Shown here: piece after piece, positions 6,474 through 12,924 of the stretch | Layout of the letters: each line of letters starts with the position of its first letter | How positions within the stretch are numbered: position 1 is the stretch's first letter | IMG/VR virus record: IMGVR_UViG_3300034407_003137 | Span: 1-23,703 of that record | DNA length: 23,703 nt | From: a virus | Strand: one strand, 5' to 3' | Translations under genes and position numbers: made by a program | Notes under the pieces: generated by a model | The model's input: only the letters and a program-made list of their open reading frames with translations | Databases searched by the model: none | Told to the model about the DNA's origin: nothing

Positions 6474-6835
6474 TAAGTATTATTTAAAATATAATTATTT
6501 AACTCTTCAACTGTCTTGCCAATTCTCTCAGCTTCATACTTAGGATAGTCACCCTGTAAAATCTGACTATATACTCTTAATCTAACCTGCCTTACTAATT
6601 CATCTTGATCACCATATTTAGCTTCCCATGTTTTAACTCCTATATGATGAATCCCCTCTTCCCCTCTATGGTGATTATAGCAAATTGGCATAATATCGTA
6701 GTTACTACTTTTAGCCCCGTAGCCTCTGTTTTTAGTGTTATGATGTAGCTCTGGTATTCCACCACAGATTAAACAGCCTAACTCGGCCACCATTCCCATG
6801 TATGCTCTTTCTTCTTTACTAGCCCTCTTTTTCAT
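6473..6835 (-). CDS. HNH nuclease resembling RecA-dependent nuclease Ref / DUF968
   Basis: A 120-residue protein. It has a zinc-binding pair CLIC (21-24), LHHN (30-33), then IMPICYNHHRGEEGIHH (48-64) and WEAKYG. This is the pattern of the small beta-beta-alpha-metal nucleases related to P1 Ref and the recombination-associated NinX/DUF968 phage proteins, which act on D-loops or recombination intermediates. In the same leftward unit lie an ERF annealing protein and a DUF1064 nuclease-like protein, supporting a recombination role. It starts within the last 4 bp of the DUF1064 gene and its stop overlaps the start of the truncated methyltransferase. Substrate specificity is inferred. Confidence 0.8.
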   Translation of the reverse strand: MKKRASKEERAYMGMVAELGCLICGGIPELHHNTKNRGYGAKSSNYDIMPICYNHHRGEEGIHHIGVKTWEAKYGDQDELVRQVRLRVYSQILQGDYPKYEAERIGKTVEELNNYILNNT

Positions 6836-7203
6836 TTTATCACTTCTCTAAATTCATAATTAATATAATCTTCATCACTCCTAAATATGTATAAAAGCAA
6901 TTTCTTTTTTATTCTGTAAACTGGATTTTCAGCGGTTATTTTACTTTTTAAATCCTCCACAATAACCTTGTCGCCCTCCTTATAAACAAAGTCAGCAACA
7001 TAATTTATTGATCTATGCTTTACCCCTTGACTGTCAGTAAAAGATGATTGTAATTCAAACGCAACTTGCAATTGTAAATCAGATATGTTTTTAACTTTCT
7101 CAAGTAATTTAAGATCTGTATATCTCTTTCCCTCTGCCTTAGAGTCAAATTTTATACCATCAATTATTGTTGGTATATTATTATATTTAAAACGCTTTCT
7201 CAT
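6832..7203 (-). CDS. DUF1064 family protein, putative PD-(D/E)xK-type nuclease
   Basis: A 123-residue protein matching the DUF1064 pattern. It opens with FKYNNIPTIIDGIKFDSKAE and KRYTDLKLLEK, then ISDLQLQVAFEL, NYVADFVYKEGDKVIVEDLK (71-90) and a basic YRIKKKLLLYIF segment. The combination of Glu (SKAE), Asp (YVADF), E-D-x-K (VEDLK) resembles the active site of restriction-endonuclease-fold resolvases and packaging/recombination nucleases. It is common in phage early regions next to annealing proteins. It follows its upstream neighbour with the TAA-TT-ATG junction used throughout this genome. Family assignment is strong; enzymatic role is established only by analogy. Confidence 0.82.
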   Translation of the reverse strand: MRKRFKYNNIPTIIDGIKFDSKAEGKRYTDLKLLEKVKNISDLQLQVAFELQSSFTDSQGVKHRSINYVADFVYKEGDKVIVEDLKSKITAENPVYRIKKKLLLYIFRSDEDYINYEFREVIK

Positions 7204-7205
7204 AA

Positions 7206-7646
7206 TTATTTTAATTTAGGTTGTTTAACTATCCTGCTTAACAAGCCTTTCTTTACTTTTTCGCTTGACTTCTCAATACTGTCGCAATTCTCTTTAACAA
7301 AGGAGGTAAATATATTTTGAAATTGTCTTGTTTGTTCTTCTGCTATCTCACACACATTATTAAGACTCATAGATATTATAGTGTTTATAAAATCTTGGTC
7401 TAGCTTTAAATCAAGACTCATATTACCTTTATCTGTTTTAGTTTGTTTAAAAGCCACACTACCAACATAATAATATATTTTATAATTCTTTCCATAACTA
7501 CACTCTTCTATTTCCTCAAAAAACCCTTTTGTCTTTAGAAATTCATTTTTAAGCTTTAATATTTCCTCGTTTTCTTCTGGATTATTATACTCTTTAGTTT
7601 CAAAAGTCTTACAAACTGAACTTATATTTAAACTATTTATTTTCAT
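7206..7646 (-). CDS. Hypothetical early protein
   Basis: A 146-residue soluble protein, acidic near the N-terminus (NPEENEEILKLKNEF) and basic at the C-terminus (KVKKGLLSRIVKQPKLK). It has a beta-rich centre (NYKIYYYVGSVAFKQTKT) and a helical C-terminal third with predicted amphipathic character (EIAEEQTRQFQNIFTSFVKE). No motif or membrane segment is seen. It is joined on both sides by the TAA-TT-ATG junction to a larger unknown gene upstream and to the DUF1064 gene downstream. The three are thus probably one translational unit, and a recombination or replication accessory role is possible but unproven. Confidence 0.7.
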   Translation of the reverse strand: MKINSLNISSVCKTFETKEYNNPEENEEILKLKNEFLKTKGFFEEIEECSYGKNYKIYYYVGSVAFKQTKTDKGNMSLDLKLDQDFINTIISMSLNNVCEIAEEQTRQFQNIFTSFVKENCDSIEKSSEKVKKGLLSRIVKQPKLK

Positions 7647-7648
7647 AA

Positions 7649-8302
7649 TTATTTTATTAAATTTTTAAAATCATTGTATCTATTTCTATATTCTTCACTT
7701 ATACATAATGAAAAACCCATATTCATAGCCCATAAGTCAATTGCTTTTAATATTTCTATCATTTTTTCTTTAGAGCAATCTCTAATCCTGCCTAACTCTT
7801 TTTGATTTTGGCGAGCCTCAATTAATTCTTCAACCGTCGCATCTGGTACTAACTTTTTTAAATTACTAAGATTTATTTTTACATATATTAAAGCCTCCTC
7901 TTTTGTTATTTTTCTAAAATAGCCAGCTTGAGCCTTTAAAACCTCCTTAAAACTATCCTTGTTATGCACAATCTTGCCATATTTACAATTTCCAGTCTCC
8001 GCTAAGTGTTTATTATATTGAGGCAATAAAACTTCTACTGCAAAATGGAAAGCATTATTCTGGGGTGTAGTCTTACCTCCTTGATTGCAACTAGAATATG
8101 AATCTACAGCCTTTTCTTGTTTATAATAAGATCTAATTAATTCATTTTGTAAGCCGATATTTTTTTCTAAATCACAACTTTTATCATATTGTAAAATGGT
8201 ATTTCCATTATAAGCCTTCACCTCTTTAAGTGAAAATTGATCTCCAGAAAATTTTATCTTTTCCAGCCTTGTTTTAAATTGCTTATATGTTAAATCTTGC
8301 AT
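7649..8302 (-). CDS. Hypothetical early protein (217 aa)
   Basis: A soluble, mostly helical protein with no recognised domain. Visible features are a Cys/Ser/Gly/Asn-rich loop near residues 70-80 (YSSCNQGGKTTPQNN), a helical middle (KEVLKAQAGYFRKITKEEALIYVK) and an acidic/basic C-terminal helix pair. It begins about 50 bp after the XRE regulator gene and ends with a TAA-TT-ATG junction to the next gene. Conserved blocks are not apparent to me, so no function is offered. Position in the unit with ERF, DUF1064 and Ref-like proteins is compatible with DNA metabolism. Confidence 0.68.
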   Translation of the reverse strand: MQDLTYKQFKTRLEKIKFSGDQFSLKEVKAYNGNTILQYDKSCDLEKNIGLQNELIRSYYKQEKAVDSYSSCNQGGKTTPQNNAFHFAVEVLLPQYNKHLAETGNCKYGKIVHNKDSFKEVLKAQAGYFRKITKEEALIYVKINLSNLKKLVPDATVEELIEARQNQKELGRIRDCSKEKMIEILKAIDLWAMNMGFSLCISEEYRNRYNDFKNLIK

Positions 8303-8355
8303 ATTAAAAAACTTTAATTATTATAACCGCCATATTAACTAATAAATTAATTATG

Positions 8356-8640
8356 TTAGCCGCTCAAATCTTGCTTGGTCTCTGTATTATTATGACCATT
8401 AATCTTTTTTAGTTCCTTTGGAATTAAGTCAGTGACGCACACACCTAAGACTTGCGCTATAATATATAACCTTTCTAGTGTGAGCCTATAAGCTCCATCC
8501 TCGTTATACTGTAACATTTTAGCACTAAATTTTTGATCTTTTGGCAATTCTTCTGGCAATTTATTTATTAAATCTTTCCTACTAAATCCTAACTCTTTTC
8601 TAACAAATTTTACCCTCTTGCCTAATATTCTATTTATCAT
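8356..8640 (-). CDS. XRE-family helix-turn-helix regulator
   Basis: A 94-residue protein with one HTH domain. It opens with LGKRVKFVRKELGFSRKDLINKL (about 6-28), the helix 1-helix 2 pattern of Cro/CI-type proteins. The recognition region follows (KFSAKMLQYNEDGAYRLTLE) and then LYIIAQVLGVCVTDLIPKE, the typical last helices. A short polar tail follows. It starts within the last 11 bp of the upstream gene, so it is expressed as part of the leftward early unit and not from its own divergent promoter as a lambda CI would be. It is a candidate to bind the conserved operator found in the spacers of the early promoters; that link is inference. Confidence 0.85.
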   Translation of the reverse strand: MINRILGKRVKFVRKELGFSRKDLINKLPEELPKDQKFSAKMLQYNEDGAYRLTLERLYIIAQVLGVCVTDLIPKELKKINGHNNTETKQDLSG

Positions 8641-8962
8641 TTTTAAAATAGTTTATGTCTTGATTTAGATTAATATAAGCATCTCCATAATTGCCATATC
8701 TAAGAGCTTGAGAGCATAGTTTTAATTGATTTATCATAAGTTGAATATTTACTTGAATTGCCTCTGTGTCGCTAAATTCAGCTTTAATCATCTTTTCAAT
8801 GTCGGATAAAACATTACTCATTGATCTAGGCTTTTTATCAAATACAACCTCCGCCATATCTATTAATCTTGACTCATTAAAATGCTTTAAATCCTCTGGT
8901 GACAGACTTGATTTTAATTTCTCTTCTGCCTGCTTATATTGTAATAATAGTTCTTTACTCAT
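8630..8962 (-). CDS. Hypothetical protein upstream of the XRE regulator
   Basis: A 110-residue, probably all-helical soluble protein. The N-terminal part is charged (KQAEEKLKSSLSPEDLKHF); the C-terminal half has a helix-loop pattern around IQLMINQLKLCSQALRYGNY and ends in a short polar tail. It overlaps the regulator gene by 11 bp and the upstream 49-codon gene by 8 bp, a sign of tight translational coupling. No family is recognised. Co-translation with an HTH protein leaves open that it modulates the regulator, but nothing in the sequence shows this directly. Confidence 0.68.
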   Translation of the reverse strand: MSKELLLQYKQAEEKLKSSLSPEDLKHFNESRLIDMAEVVFDKKPRSMSNVLSDIEKMIKAEFSDTEAIQVNIQLMINQLKLCSQALRYGNYGDAYINLNQDINYFKNDK

Positions 8963-9104
8963 TGATTATTGATTTAATATTTTTTATAAATTCCTTTGTA
9001 ATCTTAGTCGGTATTGTTTTTTTATCTCTAAAAAGATTCTCAAATCTTTTGTTTAAATTATTTACCGTCTCTAACTTTTGTCTTAACTTTTGTTTTTTTA
9101 TCAT
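8955..9104 (-). CDS. Small basic hypothetical protein (49 aa)
   Basis: A 49-codon gene filling the gap between the ERF gene and the next leftward gene. Its product is lysine-rich and helical (MIKKQKLRQKLETVNN at the start, KEFIKNIKSIINE at the end) with a net positive charge. It starts 1 bp after the ERF stop and overlaps the next gene by 8 bp, so its spacing is that of a real operon member. Without it there would be an unexplained 140-bp hole in a tightly packed unit. A basic helical microprotein could contact nucleic acid, but no function is known. Confidence 0.6.
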   Translation of the reverse strand: MIKKQKLRQKLETVNNLNKRFENLFRDKKTIPTKITKEFIKNIKSIINE

Positions 9105-9105
9105 T

Positions 9106-9768
9106 TTATTGTAATTGAGTTAATAAATTATCTTTCAGCTCCTTAACTTCATTAAATAAGGTTGTGTCATGTTTATATAATTTACTTATATCAGATTTAT
9201 AATCTCCGCAAATATCTTCAACATCATCCTTACTAGTCGCTTGCATTAATTTATCTTTTATAATATTAGCGGTATTAAGGTTTGACTCCTTCATTACTTC
9301 CTTCATATCATTATCAACCACCTTACTAATTTTTTTAGCTATACTAGTTGTTTTACCCTCCTTACTATTATCCATAGAATCAGCATCTTGATTATCATCT
9401 ATACATAAAAGACCATTTAAGGCGTATTTTCTAGCATAAGAAGAGGTTGCCCCTGTGATTTGACTTGGATCCATACCTTTTTTACTTTCTGGCTCCCTTG
9501 CATAAGCGACGCTATTTACTTTTGAATTTAAATCTCCAATTTCAGCAGTAGCTTTAATATAAAATCTGTCGCCAATAACAACAGGCTCATCATTAATTAC
9601 TAAAATTAGATTATATTCATCTAATAATGGCTTAACTCCTTCAAGGATAGACTCCGCATTTCTATATTTGTAATTACCAAATTTATTATATAGGTTTTTA
9701 GGGCAATTTAATTCCACTTGAACACGATTTAATTTATCGTGAAATGTTAATTCTTTTTTTTCTGTCAT
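9106..9768 (-). CDS. erf: ERF-family single-strand annealing protein
   Basis: A 220-residue protein clearly of the ERF superfamily, phage recombinases that anneal complementary single strands. Visible are KLNRVQVELNCPKN (12-25), GNYKYRNAESILEGVKPLL (31-49), GDRFYIKATAEIGD (66-79) and the hallmark GMDPSQITGATSSYARKYAL (98-117), followed by NGLLCIDDNQDAD. The C-terminal ~80 residues are polar and less conserved, as in other ERF proteins. It is the likely partner of the SSB encoded at 19216-19608 and of the nuclease-like genes downstream. It is the second gene after the strong early promoter at 9994-10022, with a 4-bp gap to its upstream neighbour. Confidence 0.92.
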   Translation of the reverse strand: MTEKKELTFHDKLNRVQVELNCPKNLYNKFGNYKYRNAESILEGVKPLLDEYNLILVINDEPVVIGDRFYIKATAEIGDLNSKVNSVAYAREPESKKGMDPSQITGATSSYARKYALNGLLCIDDNQDADSMDNSKEGKTTSIAKKISKVVDNDMKEVMKESNLNTANIIKDKLMQATSKDDVEDICGDYKSDISKLYKHDTTLFNEVKELKDNLLTQLQ

Positions 9769-9772
9769 GATT

Positions 9773-9964
9773 TTAGTATTTAGTTATTAATTGAGATCCT
9801 ACTTTTTTATTATATCTTTCGACTGATCTTCGTATAATGCTATCAAATAATCTGTAAACTTGATCTATTTTATTATCAACGCCCTGATCTGAAAATGTTT
9901 TTAATTTCTTGAAAAGATTTATAACTAATCTTTTTTCTTTGTATGTGTAAGTATTTAGTGCCAT
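9773..9964 (-). CDS. Small hypothetical protein, first gene after an early promoter
   Basis: A 63-residue basic, helical protein (YTYKEKRLVINLFKKLKTF; VYRLFDSIIRRSVERYNKK). Its ATG lies ~20 nt after the GTAATCAA leader of the promoter at 9994-10022, and the ERF gene follows 4 bp after its stop. It is thus the leading gene of an operon that contains ERF, the XRE regulator and the nuclease-like proteins. No family is recognised. The start is well fixed by the leader spacing, which matches that of the other early promoters. Confidence 0.68.
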   Translation of the reverse strand: MALNTYTYKEKRLVINLFKKLKTFSDQGVDNKIDQVYRLFDSIIRRSVERYNKKVGSQLITKY

Positions 9965-9993
9965 AATTTATTAATTTAATTGATTACCCTTTA

Positions 9994-10022
9994 ATTTTAG
10001 CAACTCACTTTCTAATTGTCAA
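9994..10022 (-). promoter_or_regulatory. Early promoter with conserved operator-like spacer
   Basis: Minus strand: TTGACA (10017-10022), the 17-bp spacer ATTAGAAAGTGAGTTGC, TAAAAT (9994-9999). Spacer identity with the promoters at 12180, 12925 and 20600 goes beyond what sigma70 requires and suggests an operator inside the spacer. GTAATCAA lies downstream at 9980-9987, about 20 nt before the ATG at 9964. Confidence 0.82.
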
Positions 10023-10026
10023 GTAT

Positions 10027-10188
10027 TTATTTTACATGTAATGATAAAAGTTTAATAATAATTTCCGTCATATCGTCTAATATTTCTTGACATTTAAGAT
10101 CGGTGTTAGGTATTTCACCCCTTAAAGCTTCAATTTTATTATCAAGATTTTCCACTTCCTGAATTACTTCTATTTGGTAAGAGTCCAT
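10027..10188 (-). CDS. Small acidic hypothetical protein (53 aa)
   Basis: A 53-codon gene on the minus strand ending 5 bp before the -35 box of the next promoter. The product is acidic and predicted helical (MDSYQIEVIQEVENLDNKIE, then GEIPNTDLKCQEILDDMTE and a hydrophobic tail IIIKLLSLHVK). It begins 7 bp after the stop of the upstream gene. The compact fit between an upstream stop and a promoter is the main support. No family is recognised; a small regulator or inhibitor is possible but not shown. Confidence 0.55.
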   Translation of the reverse strand: MDSYQIEVIQEVENLDNKIEALRGEIPNTDLKCQEILDDMTEIIIKLLSLHVK

Positions 10189-10195
10189 AATATTT

Positions 10196-10417
10196 TTATT
10201 TAACTTGATTATCTATTAACTTTATTAAATCCTTCCTATCACTTGCTTTTATTCTAGGGTATCTTTCATCAACTAGATCAAAAATATATTCTGATAATTC
10301 TACCCCTTTCAATTCTTTGCACAATTTAATCTTAGAAAAAAACTTTCTAATTTTAATTTTCTTTTCAACTACCTTAGATAGCTTTATTGACACTCTTTCC
10401 ATTTTACATTTATTCAT
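10196..10417 (-). CDS. Small basic hypothetical protein (73 aa)
   Basis: I use the internal ATG at 10417, which has the TAATTATG context shared by most genes here. The longer frame begins at 10435 inside the upstream gene. The 73-residue product is strongly basic at the N-terminus (MNKCKMERVSIKLSKVVEKK, then IKIRKFF) and ends with a charged helix (PRIKASDRKDLIKLIDNQ). No membrane segment or motif is seen. It sits in the part of the leftward region that holds the pentapeptide-repeat genes. The basic character would suit nucleic-acid binding, but this is only a general impression. Confidence 0.6.
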   Translation of the reverse strand: MNKCKMERVSIKLSKVVEKKIKIRKFFSKIKLCKELKGVELSEYIFDLVDERYPRIKASDRKDLIKLIDNQVK

Positions 10418-10419
10418 AA

Positions 10420-10536
10420 TTATAGCCCTATACATTGTTTATATTGATCGCTTTTAATATCGCACTTACTCACTCCTGCGAATGCAGAGGATAATAAAAA
10501 CACAAAAGATATTATTATTAATATTGTATTTTTCAT
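10420..10536 (-). CDS. Tiny exported peptide with signal sequence (38 aa)
   Basis: A 38-codon gene linked to the upstream pentapeptide gene by TAA-TT-ATG. The product is a textbook signal peptide (MKNT, a hydrophobic core IIISFVFLLSS, cleavage after A-F-A). It is followed by only 18 mature residues containing two Cys (KCDIKSDQYKQCIGL). The mature peptide could be a disulfide-bonded periplasmic microprotein. Its stop overlaps the region just before the next gene's start. No family is recognised. Signal peptide and junction context are the support; the function is unknown. Confidence 0.58.
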   Translation of the reverse strand: MKNTILIIISFVFLLSSAFAGVSKCDIKSDQYKQCIGL

Positions 10537-10538
10537 AA

Positions 10539-11018
10539 TTATTTTATTAAGTGTTTGATCTTATCTAATTGACTTTGTGTTAGTTCAATTTGGATTTTTT
10601 CATCTTCGATTATCTCAATTTCTCGATCTAGACATTTGTGGAGTGAGTTATTTCTTGTTCCTGAAATTGATTTACATTTTAAAGATTCATAAGCTATGCA
10701 AAAAGCATAATATTTTATGTTATCAGCATCGATCTTGCGAGCATAGAGATTGCGAGCATCGATATTATGAGCATTGAGATTGTGAGCAACGATATTGAGA
10801 GCAATATCGATCTTGCGAGCATAGAGATTGCGAGCATCGATATTGAGAGCATTGATATTGTAAGCATCGATATTGTGAGCAACGATATTGTGAGCTTTTA
10901 GATTACAAGGAATTTTACAATCAAAAGTGATCTCTAAATCCTCCTTCAATACTATTGTGTTGGATTCATTGGCAGTTGCTATTAAATCGTCTAGTTCTTT
11001 TTGTGTTGTTATTTTCAT
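10539..11018 (-). CDS. Pentapeptide-repeat protein, copy 1
   Basis: A 159-residue protein in three parts. The N-terminal cap (about 1-40) contains the block DDLIATANESNTIVLKEDLE. About 12 pentapeptides of A-x-N-(I/L)-x type follow (NIVAH, NIDAY, NLYAR), predicted to form a right-handed quadrilateral beta-helix. The conserved C-terminal cap is YYAFCIAYESLKCKSISG with CLDREIEIIEDEK. The same cap is seen in pentapeptide proteins of other phages. One repeat carries an extra residue (KIDIALNIV), caused by a 3-nt insertion, which breaks the register. A second copy lies at 11283-11789 with nearly identical caps. Some pentapeptide proteins mimic DNA to inhibit gyrase; whether this one does is unknown. 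Confidence 0.85.
   Translation of the reverse strand: MKITTQKELDDLIATANESNTIVLKEDLEITFDCKIPCNLKAHNIVAHNIDAYNINALNIDARNLYARKIDIALNIVAHNLNAHNIDARNLYARKIDADNIKYYAFCIAYESLKCKSISGTRNNSLHKCLDREIEIIEDEKIQIELTQSQLDKIKHLIK
10722..10905 (-). repeat. 15-bp tandem repeat tract coding the pentapeptides of copy 1
   Basis: About 12 degenerate 15-bp units on the minus strand (type GCTCACAATATCGAT). Units vary mainly at the third residue-coding triplet (CAC, TAC, CTC, CGC). One unit has a 3-nt insertion that disturbs the 15-bp period. Confidence 0.85.
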
Positions 11019-11034
11019 TATTATTTTATTTGTC

Positions 11035-11280
11035 TTAAAATCTGTTCTTTACTACAATATAGTAATATAGTTTTTTTTCTAGTTTTTGAATTACGAAATT
11101 TATTTTTTTAATATCTTTTTTTGTTTTCAAAAGTTCTTTTTGATCTAAAGGGAAAAGTTTTAACTGCACTAACTTATCTAGCATCTCTCTATTTATTTTT
11201 AGTCTTTTTAATATTAGATATTTATTACAGTTCAATAAAATTGAAAAATAGATTTTTTTATTTAAGTTTAAAATTTTCAT
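11035..11280 (-). CDS. Small basic hypothetical protein between the two pentapeptide genes
   Basis: An 81-residue, very basic helical protein (KILNLNKKIYFSILLNCNKY; TKKDIKKINFVIQKLEKKLYYY). It follows the second pentapeptide gene through the TAA-TT-ATG junction and precedes the first copy by 16 bp. It is thus embedded in a repeat-gene / small-gene / repeat-gene unit. There is no signal peptide, although the N-terminal third is fairly hydrophobic. No family is recognised. It may be a passenger of the duplication that produced the two repeat genes; no second copy of it was found. Confidence 0.62.
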   Translation of the reverse strand: MKILNLNKKIYFSILLNCNKYLILKRLKINREMLDKLVQLKLFPLDQKELLKTKKDIKKINFVIQKLEKKLYYYIVVKNRF

Positions 11281-11282
11281 AA

Positions 11283-11789
11283 TTAATTTATTAAGTGTTT
11301 GATTTTATCTAGCTGAGCTTTTGTTAGTTCAATTTGGATTTTTTCATCTTCGATTATCTCAATTTCTCGATCTAGACATTTGTGGAGTGAGTTATTTCTT
11401 TTTCCTGAAATTGATTTACATTTTAAAGATTCATAAGCTATGCAAAAAGCATAATATTTTATGTTATCAGCATAGATCTTGCGAGCATCGATATTGAGAG
11501 CATAGAGATTATGAACATCGATATTATGAGCATTGAGATTGCGAACATCGATATTGTGAGCACCGATATTGAGAGCATAGAGATTATGAGCATCGATATT
11601 GCGAGCATCGATATTGTAAGCATCGATATTGAGAGCATCGATATTGTGAGCAACGATATTGTGAGCTTTTAGATTACAGGGAATTTCACAATCAAAAGTG
11701 ATCTCTAAATCCTCCATCAATACTATTGTGTTGTATTCATTGGCAGTTGCTATTAAATCGTCTAGTTGTGTTTGGTTTGTTATTTTCAT
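11283..11789 (-). CDS. Pentapeptide-repeat protein, copy 2
   Basis: A 168-residue paralogue of the protein at 10539-11018. Caps are almost the same; differences include T-x-Q/K-E versus T-Q at the N-terminus, GKRNN for GTRNN, and KAQLDKIKHLIN for SQSQLDKIKHLIK-like residues at the end. The repeat region has about 14 regular pentads (NIVAH, NIDAL, NIDAY, NLYAL, NIGAH, NIDVR) without the slip seen in copy 1. The two tracts differ in length and unit order while the flanks are conserved. This suggests duplication followed by unequal recombination or replication slippage within the 15-bp repeats. It follows a small DUF4116-like gene through TAA-TC-ATG. Confidence 0.85.
   Translation of the reverse strand: MKITNQTQLDDLIATANEYNTIVLMEDLEITFDCEIPCNLKAHNIVAHNIDALNIDAYNIDARNIDAHNLYALNIGAHNIDVRNLNAHNIDVHNLYALNIDARKIYADNIKYYAFCIAYESLKCKSISGKRNNSLHKCLDREIEIIEDEKIQIELTKAQLDKIKHLIN
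11466..11674 (-). repeat. 15-bp tandem repeat tract coding the pentapeptides of copy 2
   Basis: About 14 degenerate 15-bp units on the minus strand of the same family as the tract at 10722-10905. Periodicity is uninterrupted. Downstream flanks (11283-11465 and 10539-10721) have exactly equal length, 183 bp, so all of the length change between the two genes here is upstream of that point. Confidence 0.85.
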
Positions 11790-11791
11790 GA

Positions 11792-12013
11792 TTATATTTT
11801 ATAAAATTCTATTAATTGCTTTGGTGTTGCTCTTAAATTAAAACAAGATCCAGCCATATGTTTTTTAGCTTCTTTATTTTGCTTTACTGCCGCTAGTACT
11901 ATTTCTGGCGTTTTTTTTAAAACATATCTTAAAGATAGTCCGTCTTTTTTAACCATTTCCAAACATTCTTTGTCGGATTGATTAAACTTTAATTTTAATT
12001 GAAAAGGAGTCAT
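11792..12013 (-). CDS. Small DUF4116-like repeat protein
   Basis: A 73-residue protein containing DKECLEMVKKDGLSLRYVLK followed by TPEIVLAAVKQNKEAKKHM. This is the helical repeat of DUF4116 proteins (E-I-V-L-A-A-V-K-Q-N-G-x-A-L), of which about one and a half units are present. The ends look complete: an ATG with TAATTATG context and a TAA-TC-ATG junction to the pentapeptide gene downstream. DUF4116 proteins usually carry many repeats, so this is a minimal member. The function of the family is unknown. It adds a third kind of short-repeat protein to this early region. Confidence 0.66.
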   Translation of the reverse strand: MTPFQLKLKFNQSDKECLEMVKKDGLSLRYVLKKTPEIVLAAVKQNKEAKKHMAGSCFNLRATPKQLIEFYKI

Positions 12014-12015
12014 AA

Positions 12016-12150
12016 TTATATAAATTTACTTAATAACCTAACCAAGAAGAATCTAAAAGGGCTTAACCTCGCTAGATTTGTTAAACTTCCCTCATCGTGG
12101 AAATCTGCTTTGTAAAGATAAAATTTGATATGGTTTAATTGTTTAGTCAT
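12016..12150 (-). CDS. Small hypothetical protein (44 aa), first gene after an early promoter
   Basis: A 44-codon gene whose ATG at 12150 lies ~20 nt after the GTAATCAA leader of the promoter at 12180-12208. It is joined to the next gene by TAA-TT-ATG. The product (MTKQLNHIKFYLYKADFHDE at the start, RLSPFRFFLVRLLSKFI at the end) has a basic, aromatic, amphipathic C-terminus that might associate with membranes. Promoter, leader and junction give good support that it is translated, although it is short. No family is recognised. Confidence 0.66.
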   Translation of the reverse strand: MTKQLNHIKFYLYKADFHDEGSLTNLARLSPFRFFLVRLLSKFI

Positions 12151-12179
12151 AATTTATTAATTTAATTGATTACCTCTCT

Positions 12180-12208
12180 ATTTTAGCAACTCACTTTCTA
12201 ATTGTCAA
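12180..12208 (-). promoter_or_regulatory. Early promoter with conserved operator-like spacer
   Basis: Minus strand: TTGACA (12203-12208), the same 17-bp spacer as at 9994 and 12925, TAAAAT (12180-12185). Leader GTAATCAA is at 12166-12173. It drives the unit with the DUF4116-like and pentapeptide-repeat genes. Confidence 0.82.
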
Positions 12209-12217
12209 GTAAATTAT

Positions 12218-12664
12218 TTATTCTACTTCAATTACCTCTTTATCATTTTTAATTAACGCTTTAATTAATATGTCGCAAGCATTAGTTGTATTTTCTTCTC
12301 CTGTATTTTCAACTAATATTTCTCTTAATTCTTCAATTTCAAAACTTCCTTGTTGGTAGTCAAAATATTCTAATAAATAATCAACGCAGTCTTGCTCTTC
12401 TGGTTCTAAATCTGTATCCCATATTGTGTTATCTTGATTTACAAACCTTTCTATCCATCTTCTTTTGTTGGTTTTGGTGAATTCTTTTAAATATCTATAA
12501 CATTCTTCCCAGTTGACAAATATAGCGGTTTGCTCTCCAAAAAATATAAGTTCTAAACGCCCCTTAAAATGACCATGTATTGACTTTTGTACGATAAACT
12601 CGTCATTTAACTTGTTTTTCAAATGATACAGTGATTTGTTTTTATAATCTTGTTCTTTTGTCAT
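12218..12664 (-). CDS. Hypothetical early protein (148 aa)
   Basis: A soluble protein with a basic N-terminal half (KGRLELIFFGEQTAIFVNWE; KTNKRRWIERFVNQDN) and a strongly acidic C-terminal half (TDLEPEEQDCVDYLLEYFDY; EIEELREILVENTGEEN). The acidic, aromatic C-terminal region could mimic nucleic acid or bind a basic partner, as in some phage inhibitors, but there is no sequence match to support this. It starts 1 bp after the stop of the upstream gene and ends about 10 bp before the -35 box of the next promoter. No family is recognised. Confidence 0.66.
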   Translation of the reverse strand: MTKEQDYKNKSLYHLKNKLNDEFIVQKSIHGHFKGRLELIFFGEQTAIFVNWEECYRYLKEFTKTNKRRWIERFVNQDNTIWDTDLEPEEQDCVDYLLEYFDYQQGSFEIEELREILVENTGEENTTNACDILIKALIKNDKEVIEVE

Positions 12665-12665
12665 T

Positions 12666-12893
12666 TTAATCTGTTAAAACTTTTCTATCAATTTCTTGTT
12701 TTTGAATTTTGCCCCAAACAATATTGCTAATTATTTTACCAACTTTGTCTTTTTGGTTGTATAATTCTTTATCTCTTTTTAAAATGGCTTTTATCATTTT
12801 CTTAATATTATCTTCGGTAGGCTGTTTATTTTCCTTGATAAGGTTAAAAGCTATTCTTTCTAAAAATGTTTTTTCTGTATTATTAAGTTTCAT
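12666..12893 (-). CDS. Small hypothetical protein, first leftward gene; paralogue of the protein at 21232
   Basis: A 75-residue helical protein, first gene after the divergent leftward promoter at 12925-12953. Its centre (IAFNLIKENKQPTEDNIKKM, then IKAILKR and a further ~20 residues) aligns without large gaps to IALEMVNNNLEPTPKNIEST ... QNILKR of the 77-residue protein at 21232-21465. Both are the first genes after promoters of the same family and both are preceded by ACTAATTATG. They are probably distant duplicates with a shared job, perhaps regulatory. No known domain was recognised. The similarity was judged by eye. Confidence 0.68.
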   Translation of the reverse strand: MKLNNTEKTFLERIAFNLIKENKQPTEDNIKKMIKAILKRDKELYNQKDKVGKIISNIVWGKIQKQEIDRKVLTD

Positions 12894-12924
12894 AATTAGT
12901 TTGGTTTAAATTGATTACCTCTCT

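Noticed and set aside
8766-9114. Plus-strand open frames opposite the early genes
   Set aside because: They oppose genes with tight operon spacing and give hydrophobic, low-complexity products typical of antisense frames in A+T-rich DNA.
10722-11674. Regularly spaced repeats that might suggest a CRISPR array
   Set aside because: The 15-bp units are contiguous, without unique spacers, and encode in-frame pentapeptides inside genes with conserved caps.
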